Origin: Haladaptatus sp. ZSTT2
GTDB taxonomy: Archaea; Halobacteriota; Halobacteria; Halobacteriales; Halococcaceae
Assembly: GCF_037081775.1 (NCBI RefSeq)
Contig: NZ_JBAMHQ010000001.1
Coordinates: 372,001 to 436,000 of the forward strand
Direction: 5' to 3'
Length of the DNA: 64,000 bases
In this document: piece after piece, positions 55,992-64,000 of the stretch
How positions within the stretch are numbered: position 1 is the first letter of the stretch
Layout: every line of letters begins with the position of its first letter
Translations under genes and position numbers: made by a program
Notes under the pieces: generated by a model
What the model was told of the DNA's origin: nothing
Seen by the model: the letters and a program-made list of their open reading frames with translations, nothing else
Database searches by the model: none

Positions 55992-56756
55992 TCAGTCGGC
56001 GAGACCGTACCCGCGTTTGAACAGTGCAATATCGAGGGCAAGCACGGCGACGGTCGCACCCGTGAGCACCGCGAGCGCAAGGTTCGGGTCAACGTCGTAG
56101 TAGTCAAGGAAGCCGTATCGAACCCCACTCACCATGTACACCATCGGATTTGCGAGCGAAATGGTGTACCACGGCTCCGGGAGGGCGTCTAAAGCGTAGA
56201 AGATGCCGCCGAAGAACACGAGCGGGCGGATGATGAACTGGTTCATCACGGTGAGGTAGTCGAAGTCGCGCGCCCAGAGGCCACCTGCGACGCCGAGGCT
56301 CGCGAACAGCGACGGGATGACGACCATGAACGCGACGAGATAGAGCGGGTGCTCGATGCCGACGGGCGTGAAGAACGCTCCAACGACGGAGATGATGATG
56401 CCGATAATGACGCCGCGAAGCGCACTGGAGGCGACGTAGGCGAACACCATCTGCGGGTAGCTCATCGGTGAGGTGAGCGTTTCATGGATGTACTCGTTCC
56501 ACCTGCCGTGGAAGATGGAGAACGAGGCGTTCTCGAACGCATTCGAGATGGTGCCAAGCACGACGAGGCCCGGCAGGATGAACAGGACGTAGGAGAAGTC
56601 GCCGGTCGGGCCGATACGCTCGCCGAGGATGACGCCGAACACCGAGAAGTAGAGCACGTTCGTGATGAGTGGCGGCATGAACGTGTTTCGTGGGCGACGG
56701 ACATAGCGGAGAATCTCACGGCGGACGAGCGTCAGAAACCCAGTGAATCGACTCAT
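55992..56756 (-). CDS. ABC-2 type transporter permease
   Basis: 254 residues with six membrane segments. LTLVRREILRYVRRPRNTFMPPLITNVLYFSVFG shows the N-terminal pattern of ABC-2 exporters. It works with the upstream-encoded ATPase, whose stop overlaps its start by 4 nt. Likely an exporter of a drug, lipid or glycan; the substrate is unknown. Confidence 0.88.
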   Translation of the reverse strand: MSRFTGFLTLVRREILRYVRRPRNTFMPPLITNVLYFSVFGVILGERIGPTGDFSYVLFILPGLVVLGTISNAFENASFSIFHGRWNEYIHETLTSPMSYPQMVFAYVASSALRGVIIGIIISVVGAFFTPVGIEHPLYLVAFMVVIPSLFASLGVAGGLWARDFDYLTVMNQFIIRPLVFFGGIFYALDALPEPWYTISLANPMVYMVSGVRYGFLDYYDVDPNLALAVLTGATVAVLALDIALFKRGYGLAD

Positions 56757-57724
56757 CGCGGTGCCTCCTGTTTTGCGCCCGCCGGTGGACGGTCGCCGTT
56801 GGTGGATTCACGGCCGTTTGTGAGCGAGACGAACACCTCTTCGAGTGACGTGCGCGAGATGTCCAAGTCCACGACCTCGTGGCCCGCGTCGTCGAGCGCG
56901 AGGAGGACGTCGGGGGCGACGCTGCCCGCGCGGTGGGCGCGGACGACGACTCGTCCCTGTTTCAGCTCGACCGACTCGACGCCCTCAACTGCCACATCGG
57001 GGGCAGTTTTCGGCGGGTCACGGAGCGTGATGGTGATGTTGTCCACGCCCTGGTCCATGAGGTCGTCGGGGCTTGCGACGGTCACTTTCTTGCCCTCGTT
57101 CATAATGGCGACGCGGTCACAGAGGCGCTCTGCCTCCTCGATGTAGTGGGTGGTGAGCAAAATCGTCGTGCCCTCCTCGTTCATCTCGGTGATGATGTTC
57201 CAGAGGTCGCGCCGGAGTTGCACGTCCACGCCCGCGGTGGGTTCGTCGAGAATCAACAGGTCTGGCTCGGTGACGATAGCGCGTGCGAGCAGAAGTCTGC
57301 GCTTCATCCCACCAGAGAGCCAGTCGAAGCGAGTGTCGCGCTTGTCGTAGATGCCGACTTTCTTGAGCGCGGCGTCCGCGCGTCGGGAGGCTTCTTCCGT
57401 GCCGATGCCGTGGTAGCCTGCCTTGTGCATCAGGACTTCCTTGATGGGGAAAAACCGGTCGACGTTAAACTCCTGAGGGGCGACGCCGATTGCGTCGCGG
57501 GCCTGCTGGTAGTCGGCTTCTACGTCGTAGCCGAACACGCTGGCTTCGCCGCCGGATTTGCGGACGAGGCCGGTGAGAATGGAGATGAACGTCGTTTTCC
57601 CCGCGCCATTTGGTCCGAGAAGGCCGAAAAACTCGCCTTCTTCAACGGCGAGGTCGAGTCCCTGCAACGCGTCTACGTCGCCGTAGGACTTTCGTAAGTT
57701 GTCTGTCTCAATCGCGAGAACCAT
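56753..57724 (-). CDS. ABC-2 type transporter ATPase
   Basis: 323 residues. Walker A GPNGAGKTT (37-45), signature LSGGM (136-140), and Walker B DLLILDEPTAGVD. A C-terminal domain of about 100 residues (DNITITLRDPPKTAPDVA, then DISRTSLEEVFVSLT) is the DrrA-type extension. It energises the permease encoded directly downstream. Confidence 0.9.
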   Translation of the reverse strand: MVLAIETDNLRKSYGDVDALQGLDLAVEEGEFFGLLGPNGAGKTTFISILTGLVRKSGGEASVFGYDVEADYQQARDAIGVAPQEFNVDRFFPIKEVLMHKAGYHGIGTEEASRRADAALKKVGIYDKRDTRFDWLSGGMKRRLLLARAIVTEPDLLILDEPTAGVDVQLRRDLWNIITEMNEEGTTILLTTHYIEEAERLCDRVAIMNEGKKVTVASPDDLMDQGVDNITITLRDPPKTAPDVAVEGVESVELKQGRVVVRAHRAGSVAPDVLLALDDAGHEVVDLDISRTSLEEVFVSLTNGRESTNGDRPPAGAKQEAPR

Positions 57725-57784
57725 CTACTGATAGGAAATGGCTGGGCACAGTTAACCCGCACTACTCGGGTTGGGGTTGCCGCC

Positions 57785-58603
57785 TTAGAGTTCGATGCGT
57801 TCGACGATTTGGTCGCCGTCGGTGTGCGTGTTGAGCGCGACGATGCGGATGTAGTCTTCTAAGCCAGAGCCACGGAGCTTCGCCTTGAGAAGGTTGTCCA
57901 CTTGGTACACCCCGGCCGCGTTGGTCATCTCAATTTCGACGGTGACGGCCGTCTCGTCGCCTTCTTGGAGCGTGACCTTCCGAATCGCCTGACTGGAGAC
58001 GGTGTTGATACCGCGTCCACCACTCTCGTACGGGATGCGCGAGCGACCGTGTTCCATGTCGAGGGCGTCTGCGACGCGGATGACGCCCGCTTCGACCGTC
58101 AGCGGGTCTTCGACCGTGTGGTGACAGAGAATCGCGTGCAGAACCTCTGCCTTCACTTTCACCCGCTCGGTAATGCTGTCGTAGAACTGGGGGAGAATCC
58201 GGTCGAGAATGTCCGAGGCGAGTGGAATCGAGTAGTAGACGTGGTCGTCGCGGTGGACGATGTGCCCGATGTCGTGGATAGTTGCGGCGAAAGCGATAAT
58301 CACCGATTCGTCTTCTTCAGCGAGGCCTTGGTCGCCAGCACCGTTGAACGAGATGCCACCGCGCTTTAACAGGTCGTAGAGGGTGAGCGCGCGGTCGCGG
58401 ACGATTTCGATGTGCTTTGCGCCGTGGTCGTTGTATCGCTTTCGCGCGACTGCGTTCACGTTTTGAGCTCTGAGCAACGCCTGAATCTCCTCGTCGTTAT
58501 CGATAAAGGAAAGGACCCGGTGCAGCTTCTCGTCGGGGAACGAGTGGACTGCATCCCGGTCGTACGATAGGATGTTACTCTCGCCATCTGGAAGTTCACT
58601 CAT
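57785..58603 (-). CDS. HD-domain phosphohydrolase
   Basis: 272 residues. FAATIHDIGHIVHRDDH (about 103-119) is the HD motif; an H (DHGAKHIEIVRDRALTLYDLL) lies upstream and a D (VIRVADALDMEHGR) downstream, giving the full H...HD...D metal site. Members cleave phosphate bonds in nucleotides or signalling compounds. The C-terminal part (about 195-272) is beta-rich and may regulate it. Substrate unknown. Confidence 0.83.
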   Translation of the reverse strand: MSELPDGESNILSYDRDAVHSFPDEKLHRVLSFIDNDEEIQALLRAQNVNAVARKRYNDHGAKHIEIVRDRALTLYDLLKRGGISFNGAGDQGLAEEDESVIIAFAATIHDIGHIVHRDDHVYYSIPLASDILDRILPQFYDSITERVKVKAEVLHAILCHHTVEDPLTVEAGVIRVADALDMEHGRSRIPYESGGRGINTVSSQAIRKVTLQEGDETAVTVEIEMTNAAGVYQVDNLLKAKLRGSGLEDYIRIVALNTHTDGDQIVERIEL

Positions 58604-58654
58604 AGCTTACTGAACGCGACGGAGCGAGAAAAAAACCTCGGGAGAGTGTGGGAT

Positions 58655-59128
58655 TTACGCTTCGGCTGCAGCCTGTGCGACTTCTTCGTAGTTTGGTTCG
58701 ACGCCGGGGTCGTCGGTGACCCACGAGTAGGTGACTTCACCGTCTGCGTTGATGACGAACACGGAGCGCTTTGCGACGCCGTAGACGCCGAGGGCGTCGA
58801 AGTCCATCTCAACGTCGAACGCCTCGATGATGTCGCGGTTCAGGTCGGAGATGAGGCCGAAGTTGAGGTCGTTCTGGGCGCGGAACTCGTTGAGCGTAAA
58901 CGGCGTGTCGCGGCTGACGCCGAACACGTCTGCGCCGACATCCTCGAACTGGCTGAGGTTGTCGCGGAACGTGCACATCTCGTTGGTACAGACGCTCGTG
59001 AACGCGCCCGGGAAGAATGCGAGCACGAGTGGGCCATCGTCGAGTTCGGCTTCGAGGTCGAACTCCTCGATGTCGCCGTTTGCTACCGGTGCGCTGAAGT
59101 CTGGTGCGTCGTCGCCAGTGTTGACCAT
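58655..59128 (-). CDS. Peroxiredoxin (BCP/AhpE-like)
   Basis: 157 residues. FFPGAFTSVCTNEMCTF has the peroxidatic Cys47 and a second Cys52 five residues later, the CxxxxC arrangement of BCP-type enzymes. DFSAPVANGD and VFVINADGEVTYSWV are further thioredoxin-fold motifs. It reduces peroxides, using gamma-glutamylcysteine or thioredoxin as electron donor in haloarchaea (general knowledge). Confidence 0.9.
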   Translation of the reverse strand: MVNTGDDAPDFSAPVANGDIEEFDLEAELDDGPLVLAFFPGAFTSVCTNEMCTFRDNLSQFEDVGADVFGVSRDTPFTLNEFRAQNDLNFGLISDLNRDIIEAFDVEMDFDALGVYGVAKRSVFVINADGEVTYSWVTDDPGVEPNYEEVAQAAAEA

Positions 59129-59262
59129 TGCGTCTGGGCGTTACGGAGACAGTCAAAAGACGTTTGCGCTCTCGGCCAATCGGCACGCAACAGACGGTCA
59201 ATCACGGGAGGGCTGCCGATTACCCCACCTTTGGGAGGGTCTTGCCGGATGAGCAAAAAGCC

Positions 59263-59270
59263 TATATTAA
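59263..59270 (+). promoter_or_regulatory. TATA element of tatA
   Basis: TATATTAA, 24 nt before the tatA ATG. The rest of the 166-nt gap shows no gene; the peroxiredoxin promoter on the other strand shares it. Confidence 0.5.
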
Positions 59271-59294
59271 ACAGTAGGCAACGATGGGGTAGAG

Positions 59295-59645
59295 ATGCTC
59301 GACACAATCACTCCGCTGTTCCCGGGAATCCCGGGCGGGCCGGAACTGCTCGTTATTCTGTTCATCGCCATCCTCCTGTTTGGCGCAAACAAGATTCCAA
59401 AGCTCGCTCGCTCCACCGGGCAAGCGATGGGTGAGTTCCAGAAAGGCCGCGAAGAAGTCGAAGGCGAACTCGAAGAGATGCGCAAGAAGGGCAAAGAAGG
59501 CCCAACCGACGCTGAAGAGGCTAACGCGGACACCACGGATGCCGACGCGGACAAAGCAGAGACGCAGGCCGCCGCTGACGAAGCCCAGCCAAACATCGGC
59601 GCAGACGACGAGGAAGACGACGTCGAAGCCGAGAAAGAGAAGTAA
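59295..59645 (+). CDS. tatA: Twin-arginine translocase subunit TatA
   Basis: 116 residues. PGGPELLVILFIAILLFGANKIPKLARS is the membrane helix, hinge and amphipathic helix of TatA. The long acidic tail is normal for haloarchaea. TatA polymerises to let folded proteins pass the membrane. It likely serves exported proteins in this window with RR signals, such as the BMP lipoprotein and the propeller protein. Confidence 0.93.
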   Translation: MLDTITPLFPGIPGGPELLVILFIAILLFGANKIPKLARSTGQAMGEFQKGREEVEGELEEMRKKGKEGPTDAEEANADTTDADADKAETQAAADEAQPNIGADDEEDDVEAEKEK

Positions 59646-59711
59646 AAGGGTAACCGTTTTTCTCCCCCGCCCTCGACCTCTCAGCGGACGCGCTGCGTCT
59701 GTGCATTTTGA

Positions 59712-59784
59712 GGGCGTGTGGCCTAGTGGATAGGGCGAGAGGTTCCTAACCTCTCGATCGCGGGTTCAAATCCCGTCACGCCCG
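59712..59784 (+). tRNA. tRNA-Arg (anticodon CCU)
   Basis: Acceptor GGGCGTG (59712-59718) pairs with CACGCCC (59777-59783), with G as discriminator. The anticodon arm AGAGG-TTCCTAA-CCTCT (59738-59754) gives anticodon CCT. The T arm is around 59760-59776. No intron and no encoded CCA. It reads AGG codons. Confidence 0.95.
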
Positions 59785-59828
59785 TAAACTGTGTTGCGAG
59801 CACTGCGAGCAACCAGTTGAGGATCATT

Positions 59829-59905
59829 CGGGATTTGAACCCTGCCAGTCGCAGCGCGAACGAAGTGAGTGACCGTCTGGCTCTGGTTCGAATCCCGTCG
59901 CGCCC
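59829..59905. repeat. att-like copies of the tRNA-Arg 3' end
   Basis: A direct copy of the 21-nt tRNA 3' region (59763-59783) is found at 59885-59905 with two changes. The 14-nt core GGGTTCAAATCCCG is present exactly but inverted at 59829-59842. The piece between them contains GAACGAAGTGAGTGA. This looks like the scar of an element that once integrated in the tRNA gene. No integrase gene is in the window. The 151-nt gap holds nothing else. Confidence 0.55.
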
Positions 59906-59935
59906 TTCTGCGGCTCAATTTATTAGAAAACTTCG

Positions 59936-60436
59936 TTACTCAGACCGCTCTACCGTAAACGTCGTCCCGCACTCGGTGCAGTCGAATTTGAAGCCACCGG
60001 CGTCGGTCAACGTCAAGCCGTGGGCGGTTTCTTCCTCACACGCTCGACAGAAGGTAAGCGATTCGATTTCGTCCCAGTCGTGCACCTTTCCGGGTGCGCC
60101 GAAGGCGAAGCCGACGACCGTCTCGTCGTCCTCGTTGCTTCCTTGCTGGAACTCTCCGGGGGCGAATCGGATGACTTCCCCGGCTTCGACGGTGACAGTG
60201 TCTCGCTCCTCGTCAACCAGCGTCTCGAAGGTCGCGGCTCCCTCTTGGACGTAGAACACTTCTTCTTGGTCGTGGTGGGTGTGTAAGCCGCCGGAGAAGG
60301 ACTCACCGGATTCGAGTTCGAAGTAGTTCATGGCGAAGTCCTCGGTGCCGAGGGCTCTCGAAACGGGCCGACGGACGCTGTGGACGTTCATCGGATTAGT
60401 GAGGATGTCGACCTCGTCGATGGAGACTTTCTTCAT
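59936..60436 (-). CDS. Cupin with C-terminal zinc ribbon
   Basis: 166 residues. The cupin part (about 20-110) has HTHHDQEEVFYVQEG, with three His and one Glu as metal ligands, and VIRFAPGEFQQGSNEDDE. The C-terminal 45 residues hold four Cys in two CxxC pairs (CRAC and CTEC), a zinc ribbon. The combination suggests a metal-binding sensor or a small-molecule enzyme with a partner-binding ribbon. Function unknown. Confidence 0.8.
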   Translation of the reverse strand: MKKVSIDEVDILTNPMNVHSVRRPVSRALGTEDFAMNYFELESGESFSGGLHTHHDQEEVFYVQEGAATFETLVDEERDTVTVEAGEVIRFAPGEFQQGSNEDDETVVGFAFGAPGKVHDWDEIESLTFCRACEEETAHGLTLTDAGGFKFDCTECGTTFTVERSE

Positions 60437-60505
60437 ATACTCACGTTGAGCGCTAGTGAATGAAAAGGGTGGGTCTGCGGCAATGATTCGCGGGTAGTAC
60501 CCGAA

Positions 60506-61216
60506 TTACCCGCCGAGGTACAAGCGCGACACTTCTGGATTATCCAGTAGTGCGTCTGCTTCGTCAGTGTAGGCAACCGTCCCCTGGTCTAAGACGTAGC
60601 CCCGGTCAGAGATGGCGAGGCCTTCGCGGGCGTTCTGTTCGACCATGAGGATAGCCGTGCCGAGGTCGTTCACCTTCTGGACGTCCTTGAACACGTTCTG
60701 GACGATGTTCGGCGCGAGGCCGGCGGACGGCTCGTCGATGAGGAGGACGTGTGGCTCCATGACGAGTGCCCGAGCAAACGCGAGCACCTGACGCTGTCCG
60801 CCAGAGAGTGTGCGGGCTTTCGCCTCCCGCTTCTCGTCGAGAATGGGGAACCGCTCGTAGAGGTCGGCGATGACGTCTTCGAGCCCCGAGTCCCGGGCTA
60901 CCCCGCCCATGCGGAGGTTCTCGTCGATGGTCATCGACCCGAACACATTGTCTACCTGTGGGACATAGCCAACGCCTTCGCGGACGAGGTCCTCGGGAGG
61001 GGTGCCCGTAATCTCCTCACCGTCTAATCGAATCACACCCTCCCACGGTTCGAGCAGGCCGAACACAGTCTTGAGGACCGTCGATTTCCCGGCGCCGTTC
61101 GGCCCGATGATGCAGACGATTTCGTCCTGTTCTAAGTGGAGTGTGAGATCGTCGAGAACCTGGGCTTCACCGTAGCCCGAGTCGACGGATTCGACGGTGA
61201 GTGCGCGGTCGCTCAT
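60506..61216 (-). CDS. livF: ABC transporter ATP-binding protein LivF (second set)
   Basis: 236 residues with Walker A GPNGAGKST (38-46), signature LSGGQ (137-141), Walker B LLIDEPSAG and VEQNAREGL near the C terminus. It is the last gene of the minus-strand liv operon, overlapping livG by 4 nt. It powers the second LIV-type importer. Confidence 0.92.
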   Translation of the reverse strand: MSDRALTVESVDSGYGEAQVLDDLTLHLEQDEIVCIIGPNGAGKSTVLKTVFGLLEPWEGVIRLDGEEITGTPPEDLVREGVGYVPQVDNVFGSMTIDENLRMGGVARDSGLEDVIADLYERFPILDEKREAKARTLSGGQRQVLAFARALVMEPHVLLIDEPSAGLAPNIVQNVFKDVQKVNDLGTAILMVEQNAREGLAISDRGYVLDQGTVAYTDEADALLDNPEVSRLYLGG

Positions 61217-62016
61217 TCGGCACCTCCGAGGTACGCGTCGATGACGCGTTTGTCGTGTCTGACTTCCTCCGGCGTCCCCTCCATCAGGACGCGCCCCTGG
61301 TCTAAGACGATGATTGGGTTTGCGAGATCCATGATGAACGGCATGTCATGTTCGATGATGAGGAAGGTCTGGCCTTCATCGTTCAGTTCCTTGATGAACC
61401 GCTTGATATCGTTCGCGAGCGTCGGGTTGACACCAGCGACTGGTTCGTCGAGGAGCAAGATGTCCGGTTCCGTCATAATGGCGCGAGCGAGCTCGACGAG
61501 TTTCAACTGGCCACCGGACAGGTCCGTCGATGGCTGGTCGATGAGGTGGTCGATTTCGAAGCGTTCGAGCAGTCGCTCTGCCTCTTCGATGTTCGCTCGC
61601 TCCTGTTCGCGAACCTTGCCGGGTTGCAAGAACAGCGGGACGATGGACTCGCCCGACTGCGGACGCGGACCGACCAGCATCGCCTCGCGGACGGTCATCC
61701 CTTCCAGTCTGCGTGGCGTCTGGAAAGTCCGAATGAGCCCCGAACGAGCCGTTTCGTGTGGCTCTGCATTCGTGACCTCTTGGTCGTTGACCCAGACGCG
61801 GCCGTCGTCTAGGTCGTAGAACCCGGACATTAGGTTGAATAGCGTGGACTTTCCAGCACCGTTCGGGCCAATCATCCCCGTAATCGAACCGCGTTCGATT
61901 TGCAGTGTCACGTCGTTGGTCGCCGTCAGGCCACCGAACGATTTCTTCAGACCCTTTGTTCTGAGGACGGGGTCTTGCTTGTCGAGATTCGCGCCTTCGT
62001 AAATCATCTCGGTCAT
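61213..62016 (-). CDS. livG: ABC transporter ATP-binding protein LivG (second set)
   Basis: 267 residues. Walker A GPNGAGKST (50-58), LivG-type RTFQTPRRLEGMTVREAM, signature LSGGQ (166-170) and LLLDEPVAGVNPTLA. It overlaps livM and livF by 4 nt each. A ~17-residue N-terminal extension (MTEMIYEGANLDKQDPV) may start later than annotated, but the overlap with livM supports this start. Confidence 0.92.
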   Translation of the reverse strand: MTEMIYEGANLDKQDPVLRTKGLKKSFGGLTATNDVTLQIERGSITGMIGPNGAGKSTLFNLMSGFYDLDDGRVWVNDQEVTNAEPHETARSGLIRTFQTPRRLEGMTVREAMLVGPRPQSGESIVPLFLQPGKVREQERANIEEAERLLERFEIDHLIDQPSTDLSGGQLKLVELARAIMTEPDILLLDEPVAGVNPTLANDIKRFIKELNDEGQTFLIIEHDMPFIMDLANPIIVLDQGRVLMEGTPEEVRHDKRVIDAYLGGAE

Positions 62017-63092
62017 TGTTTTTCACCTCCATCCCGCGCAGCAGGCCAGATGAGTTCCGACCGCGGTGGCAGGATACCCTGCGGACGGAACCGGACGATA
62101 CCGATGATGAGCAGGCCCACGATGAGCAGACGGACTGCGCCCACGTTCACGTCGAGCGCGAGGAAGTTGATGAAGAAACTTGGGAAGACTCGAACTGCGA
62201 CAAGAGTGAGTCCGCCGAGGATGGCTCCGCGATTGCTCCCAGTTCCGCCGAGGATGACGGCGACCCACACGTAGAACGTGTTGATGGGTTCGAGCGTCTC
62301 GGGCAGGACGAAGCGGAACTGGTAGGCGTAGAAGAATCCGGCGATGGCCATCAGGACGCTCCCAAGGACGAACGCTTGCATCTTCAGCCAGTAGGTGTTC
62401 TTGCCGAGTGCCTTCGCTAGATCCTCGTCGGAGCGAATCGTCCGGAGGACCCGCCCCCACGGCGAGATGTGAAGCCGCCGGAGGAACAGGTAGACGACGA
62501 ACACCGTAATCGCAACCAGCAAGAAGTCGACGAGTCCCCGGTACGGGAACGCCGGTGCGTCGGGCGCGAACACCGCGTCGAGAGACGTAGCCAGTTCTGG
62601 CAGGAGAGCCGGAATACTTACCCCCTGCGTACCTGCGGTCAGTTCGCGCTCGTTGCTCACGAGTTCTCGGATAATCTCTGCAAAGCCGATACTCGCAATT
62701 GCAAGGTAGTCTGCACGCAGCCGAAGCGTTGGAATCCCTATAATGAGTGCGGTCAGCGCACTCACCACGATAGCGGCGACGAGTGCAACACCGGGGTTGA
62801 ACTCGAAGCCGAGTGGCGACCCTGGAGCCGAGAGGAGCGCGACGGAGTACATGCCGATGCCCCAGAACGCGGCGACGCTGAAATTGATGAGGCCAGCGTA
62901 GCCCCACTGGACGTTCAGCCCGAGCGCGAGGAGTATCCACATTCCCGCGACTGCGTATGTTGGCACGATGAAGCTCAGTTCGAAGATGAACAGTGAGACT
63001 AGAATCGATAGTCCCACCACTACAACCACGCCCATCTCGGTCTGGTCGAACCGTGAGAGCGGGGAACTGCCAGTCGAGGTGTCGTCGCTCAT
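62013..63092 (-). CDS. livM: LIV-type ABC transporter permease LivM (second set)
   Basis: 359 residues, near the usual length. ALGLNVQWGYAGLINFSVAAFWG (about 60-82) and SPWGRVLRTIRSDEDLAKALGKNTYWLKM are LivM hallmarks. It lacks the large insert of the 484-residue LivM at 3102-4556. ATG 63092 was chosen because it overlaps livH by 4 nt and starts just before the first membrane segment. Confidence 0.92.
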   Translation of the reverse strand: MSDDTSTGSSPLSRFDQTEMGVVVVVGLSILVSLFIFELSFIVPTYAVAGMWILLALGLNVQWGYAGLINFSVAAFWGIGMYSVALLSAPGSPLGFEFNPGVALVAAIVVSALTALIIGIPTLRLRADYLAIASIGFAEIIRELVSNERELTAGTQGVSIPALLPELATSLDAVFAPDAPAFPYRGLVDFLLVAITVFVVYLFLRRLHISPWGRVLRTIRSDEDLAKALGKNTYWLKMQAFVLGSVLMAIAGFFYAYQFRFVLPETLEPINTFYVWVAVILGGTGSNRGAILGGLTLVAVRVFPSFFINFLALDVNVGAVRLLIVGLLIIGIVRFRPQGILPPRSELIWPAARDGGEKQ

Positions 63093-64000
63093 GTGGCCTC
63101 CCCCATGATGCCCTGTGGACGTACGAGCAGGATGATGATCATCAGCGCGAACGCGACGGCTGGTGCGTACTCGACGGGCACGAACGGAATCGCTGGGGTC
63201 AGTTCGTGGGCCATGCCGATGACGAGGCCCCCGAGCATCGCGCCGTAGACAGAGCCAATCCCGCCGAGGATGACCGCGGCGAACACGACCAGAAGCAGGT
63301 CGAAGCCCATGCGTGGGCGGACGAGCGTGTCGATGCCGAGGAACACGCCGCCTGCGGCGGCGAGTGCGCCACCGATAATCCACATCGCGAGGACGACCTC
63401 ACGCGTGCGGATGCCGCTCACCCGGGCGAGACTCGGGTTGTCTGCGGTCGCACGCATCTTCCGACCGAGTGTCGTGTACTGTAAAAGCGTGTGCAGTCCC
63501 ACCACAAGCAGTATCGTGACCACGAGGATGACGAAGTCACGCTGCGTGAGCGCGATGCCGCCGAGGCTCTGTGTCGCCTCGAAGAACCAGTCGATGCGTC
63601 CCTGCGAGGCGATTTCGTATCGTTCCTGGTCTGCACCGAAACTCAATTGGATGATTGCGCGGTAGGCGAGGGCAATCCCGATACTCGTGATGAGCAACTC
63701 GATCGACCCAGCATCCTTGAGCGGCCGGTAGATGAGCCGTTCGGTGACCAGCGTGACGGCCGCCGCTGCGGCCATCCCGAACAAAAGGCCAAAGTACAGC
63801 GAGATTGGCAACTCGAAGAAGACGATGCTGTCTCCGGGGAGTAGTTTTGCGAACTCAGTCGCACCGACGAGTCCACCGAACGCGCCGACGGTCATGAGGT
63901 CGCCGTGAGCGAAGTTGGCGAAGTCGGCGATGGAGTAGATGAGCGAGAGGCCAATCGCCCCGAGGACGATGATGCAACTAAAGATGAGGCCGTCTGCGAG
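63089..64000 (-). CDS. livH: LIV-type ABC transporter permease LivH (second set), partial at window edge
   Basis: The frame stays open to base 64000, so the N terminus is cut off; 303 residues are visible. GLSLIYSIADFANFAHGDLMTVGAFG, near the visible start, and GRKMRATADNPSLARVSGIR in the middle are LivH motifs. The spacing between them is normal for LivH, without the insert found at 1900-3102. An internal ATG at 63895 is not the true start. The operon order is livH-M-G-F; a binding-protein gene may lie beyond 64000. Confidence 0.92.
   Translation of the reverse strand, partial: LADGLIFSCIIVLGAIGLSLIYSIADFANFAHGDLMTVGAFGGLVGATEFAKLLPGDSIVFFELPISLYFGLLFGMAAAAAVTLVTERLIYRPLKDAGSIELLITSIGIALAYRAIIQLSFGADQERYEIASQGRIDWFFEATQSLGGIALTQRDFVILVVTILLVVGLHTLLQYTTLGRKMRATADNPSLARVSGIRTREVVLAMWIIGGALAAAGGVFLGIDTLVRPRMGFDLLLVVFAAVILGGIGSVYGAMLGGLVIGMAHELTPAIPFVPVEYAPAVAFALMIIILLVRPQGIMGEAT

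Overview
The window is a stretch of haloarchaeal chromosome. The evidence is the high GC, the acidic proteins, and the archaeal-type genes: proteasome beta subunit, DNA topoisomerase VI A and B, ATP-dependent DNA ligase, a TrpB1-type TrpB, arginase, DUF555 and DehI-family proteins. Many genes are leaderless, with a TATA-like element 24-32 nt before the ATG. The species cannot be named from the sequence alone. About 62 protein genes and two tRNA genes were recognised, with no rRNA and no CRISPR array. No gene-free gap exceeds about 280 bases.

Layout. 1-6021: end of a hydantoinase-B-type gene, an MFS transporter and a branched-chain amino-acid-type ABC transporter (livH-M-G-F), all on + and tightly spaced. 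6070-12905: TraB-like and M50 protease pair, purM, an alpha/beta hydrolase, an HTH-CBS regulator, DUF555, a small membrane protein, the proteasome beta subunit and a membrane protein. 12905-14480: an IS1341-type (tnpB-only) insertion element with end hairpins and a 45-residue passenger ORF. 14502-22431: GCS2-like ligase, SLC13 carrier, DNA ligase, metal-dependent hydrolase, DehI. 21337-29546: top6B-top6A divergent from gyrB-gyrA. 29611-36629: trpB, regulators, arginase, sugar epimerase, NADH dehydrogenase, Tat-exported beta-propeller protein. 36654-45172: nucleoside uptake and breakdown genes (udp, cdd, a short-chain dehydrogenase, a BMP/Nup-type ABC transporter, a phosphohexomutase-family enzyme). 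45220-50099: two unknown proteins and a PilB/PilC-type pair. 50138-59645: Trm9-like methyltransferase, UspA, tRNA-Gly, membrane protein plus small DUF4177-like protein, PHP phosphatase, formamidase-like cyclase and threonine synthase, an ABC-2 exporter, HD hydrolase, peroxiredoxin and TatA. 59712-64000: tRNA-Arg with att-like repeats, a cupin, and a second livH-M-G-F set on the minus strand that runs off the end.

Themes. Three ABC importers share the LIV/Nup permease architecture. No LIV substrate-binding protein lies inside the window. The nucleoside genes form a plausible uptake-to-pentose-phosphate route. The points most worth a second look are the TnpB, whose RuvC domain lacks the usual middle catalytic Glu, its passenger ORF, the inserts in the first LivH/LivM, the symmetric repeat around the bmp promoter, and the tRNA-Arg 3'-end copies that look like an integration scar.
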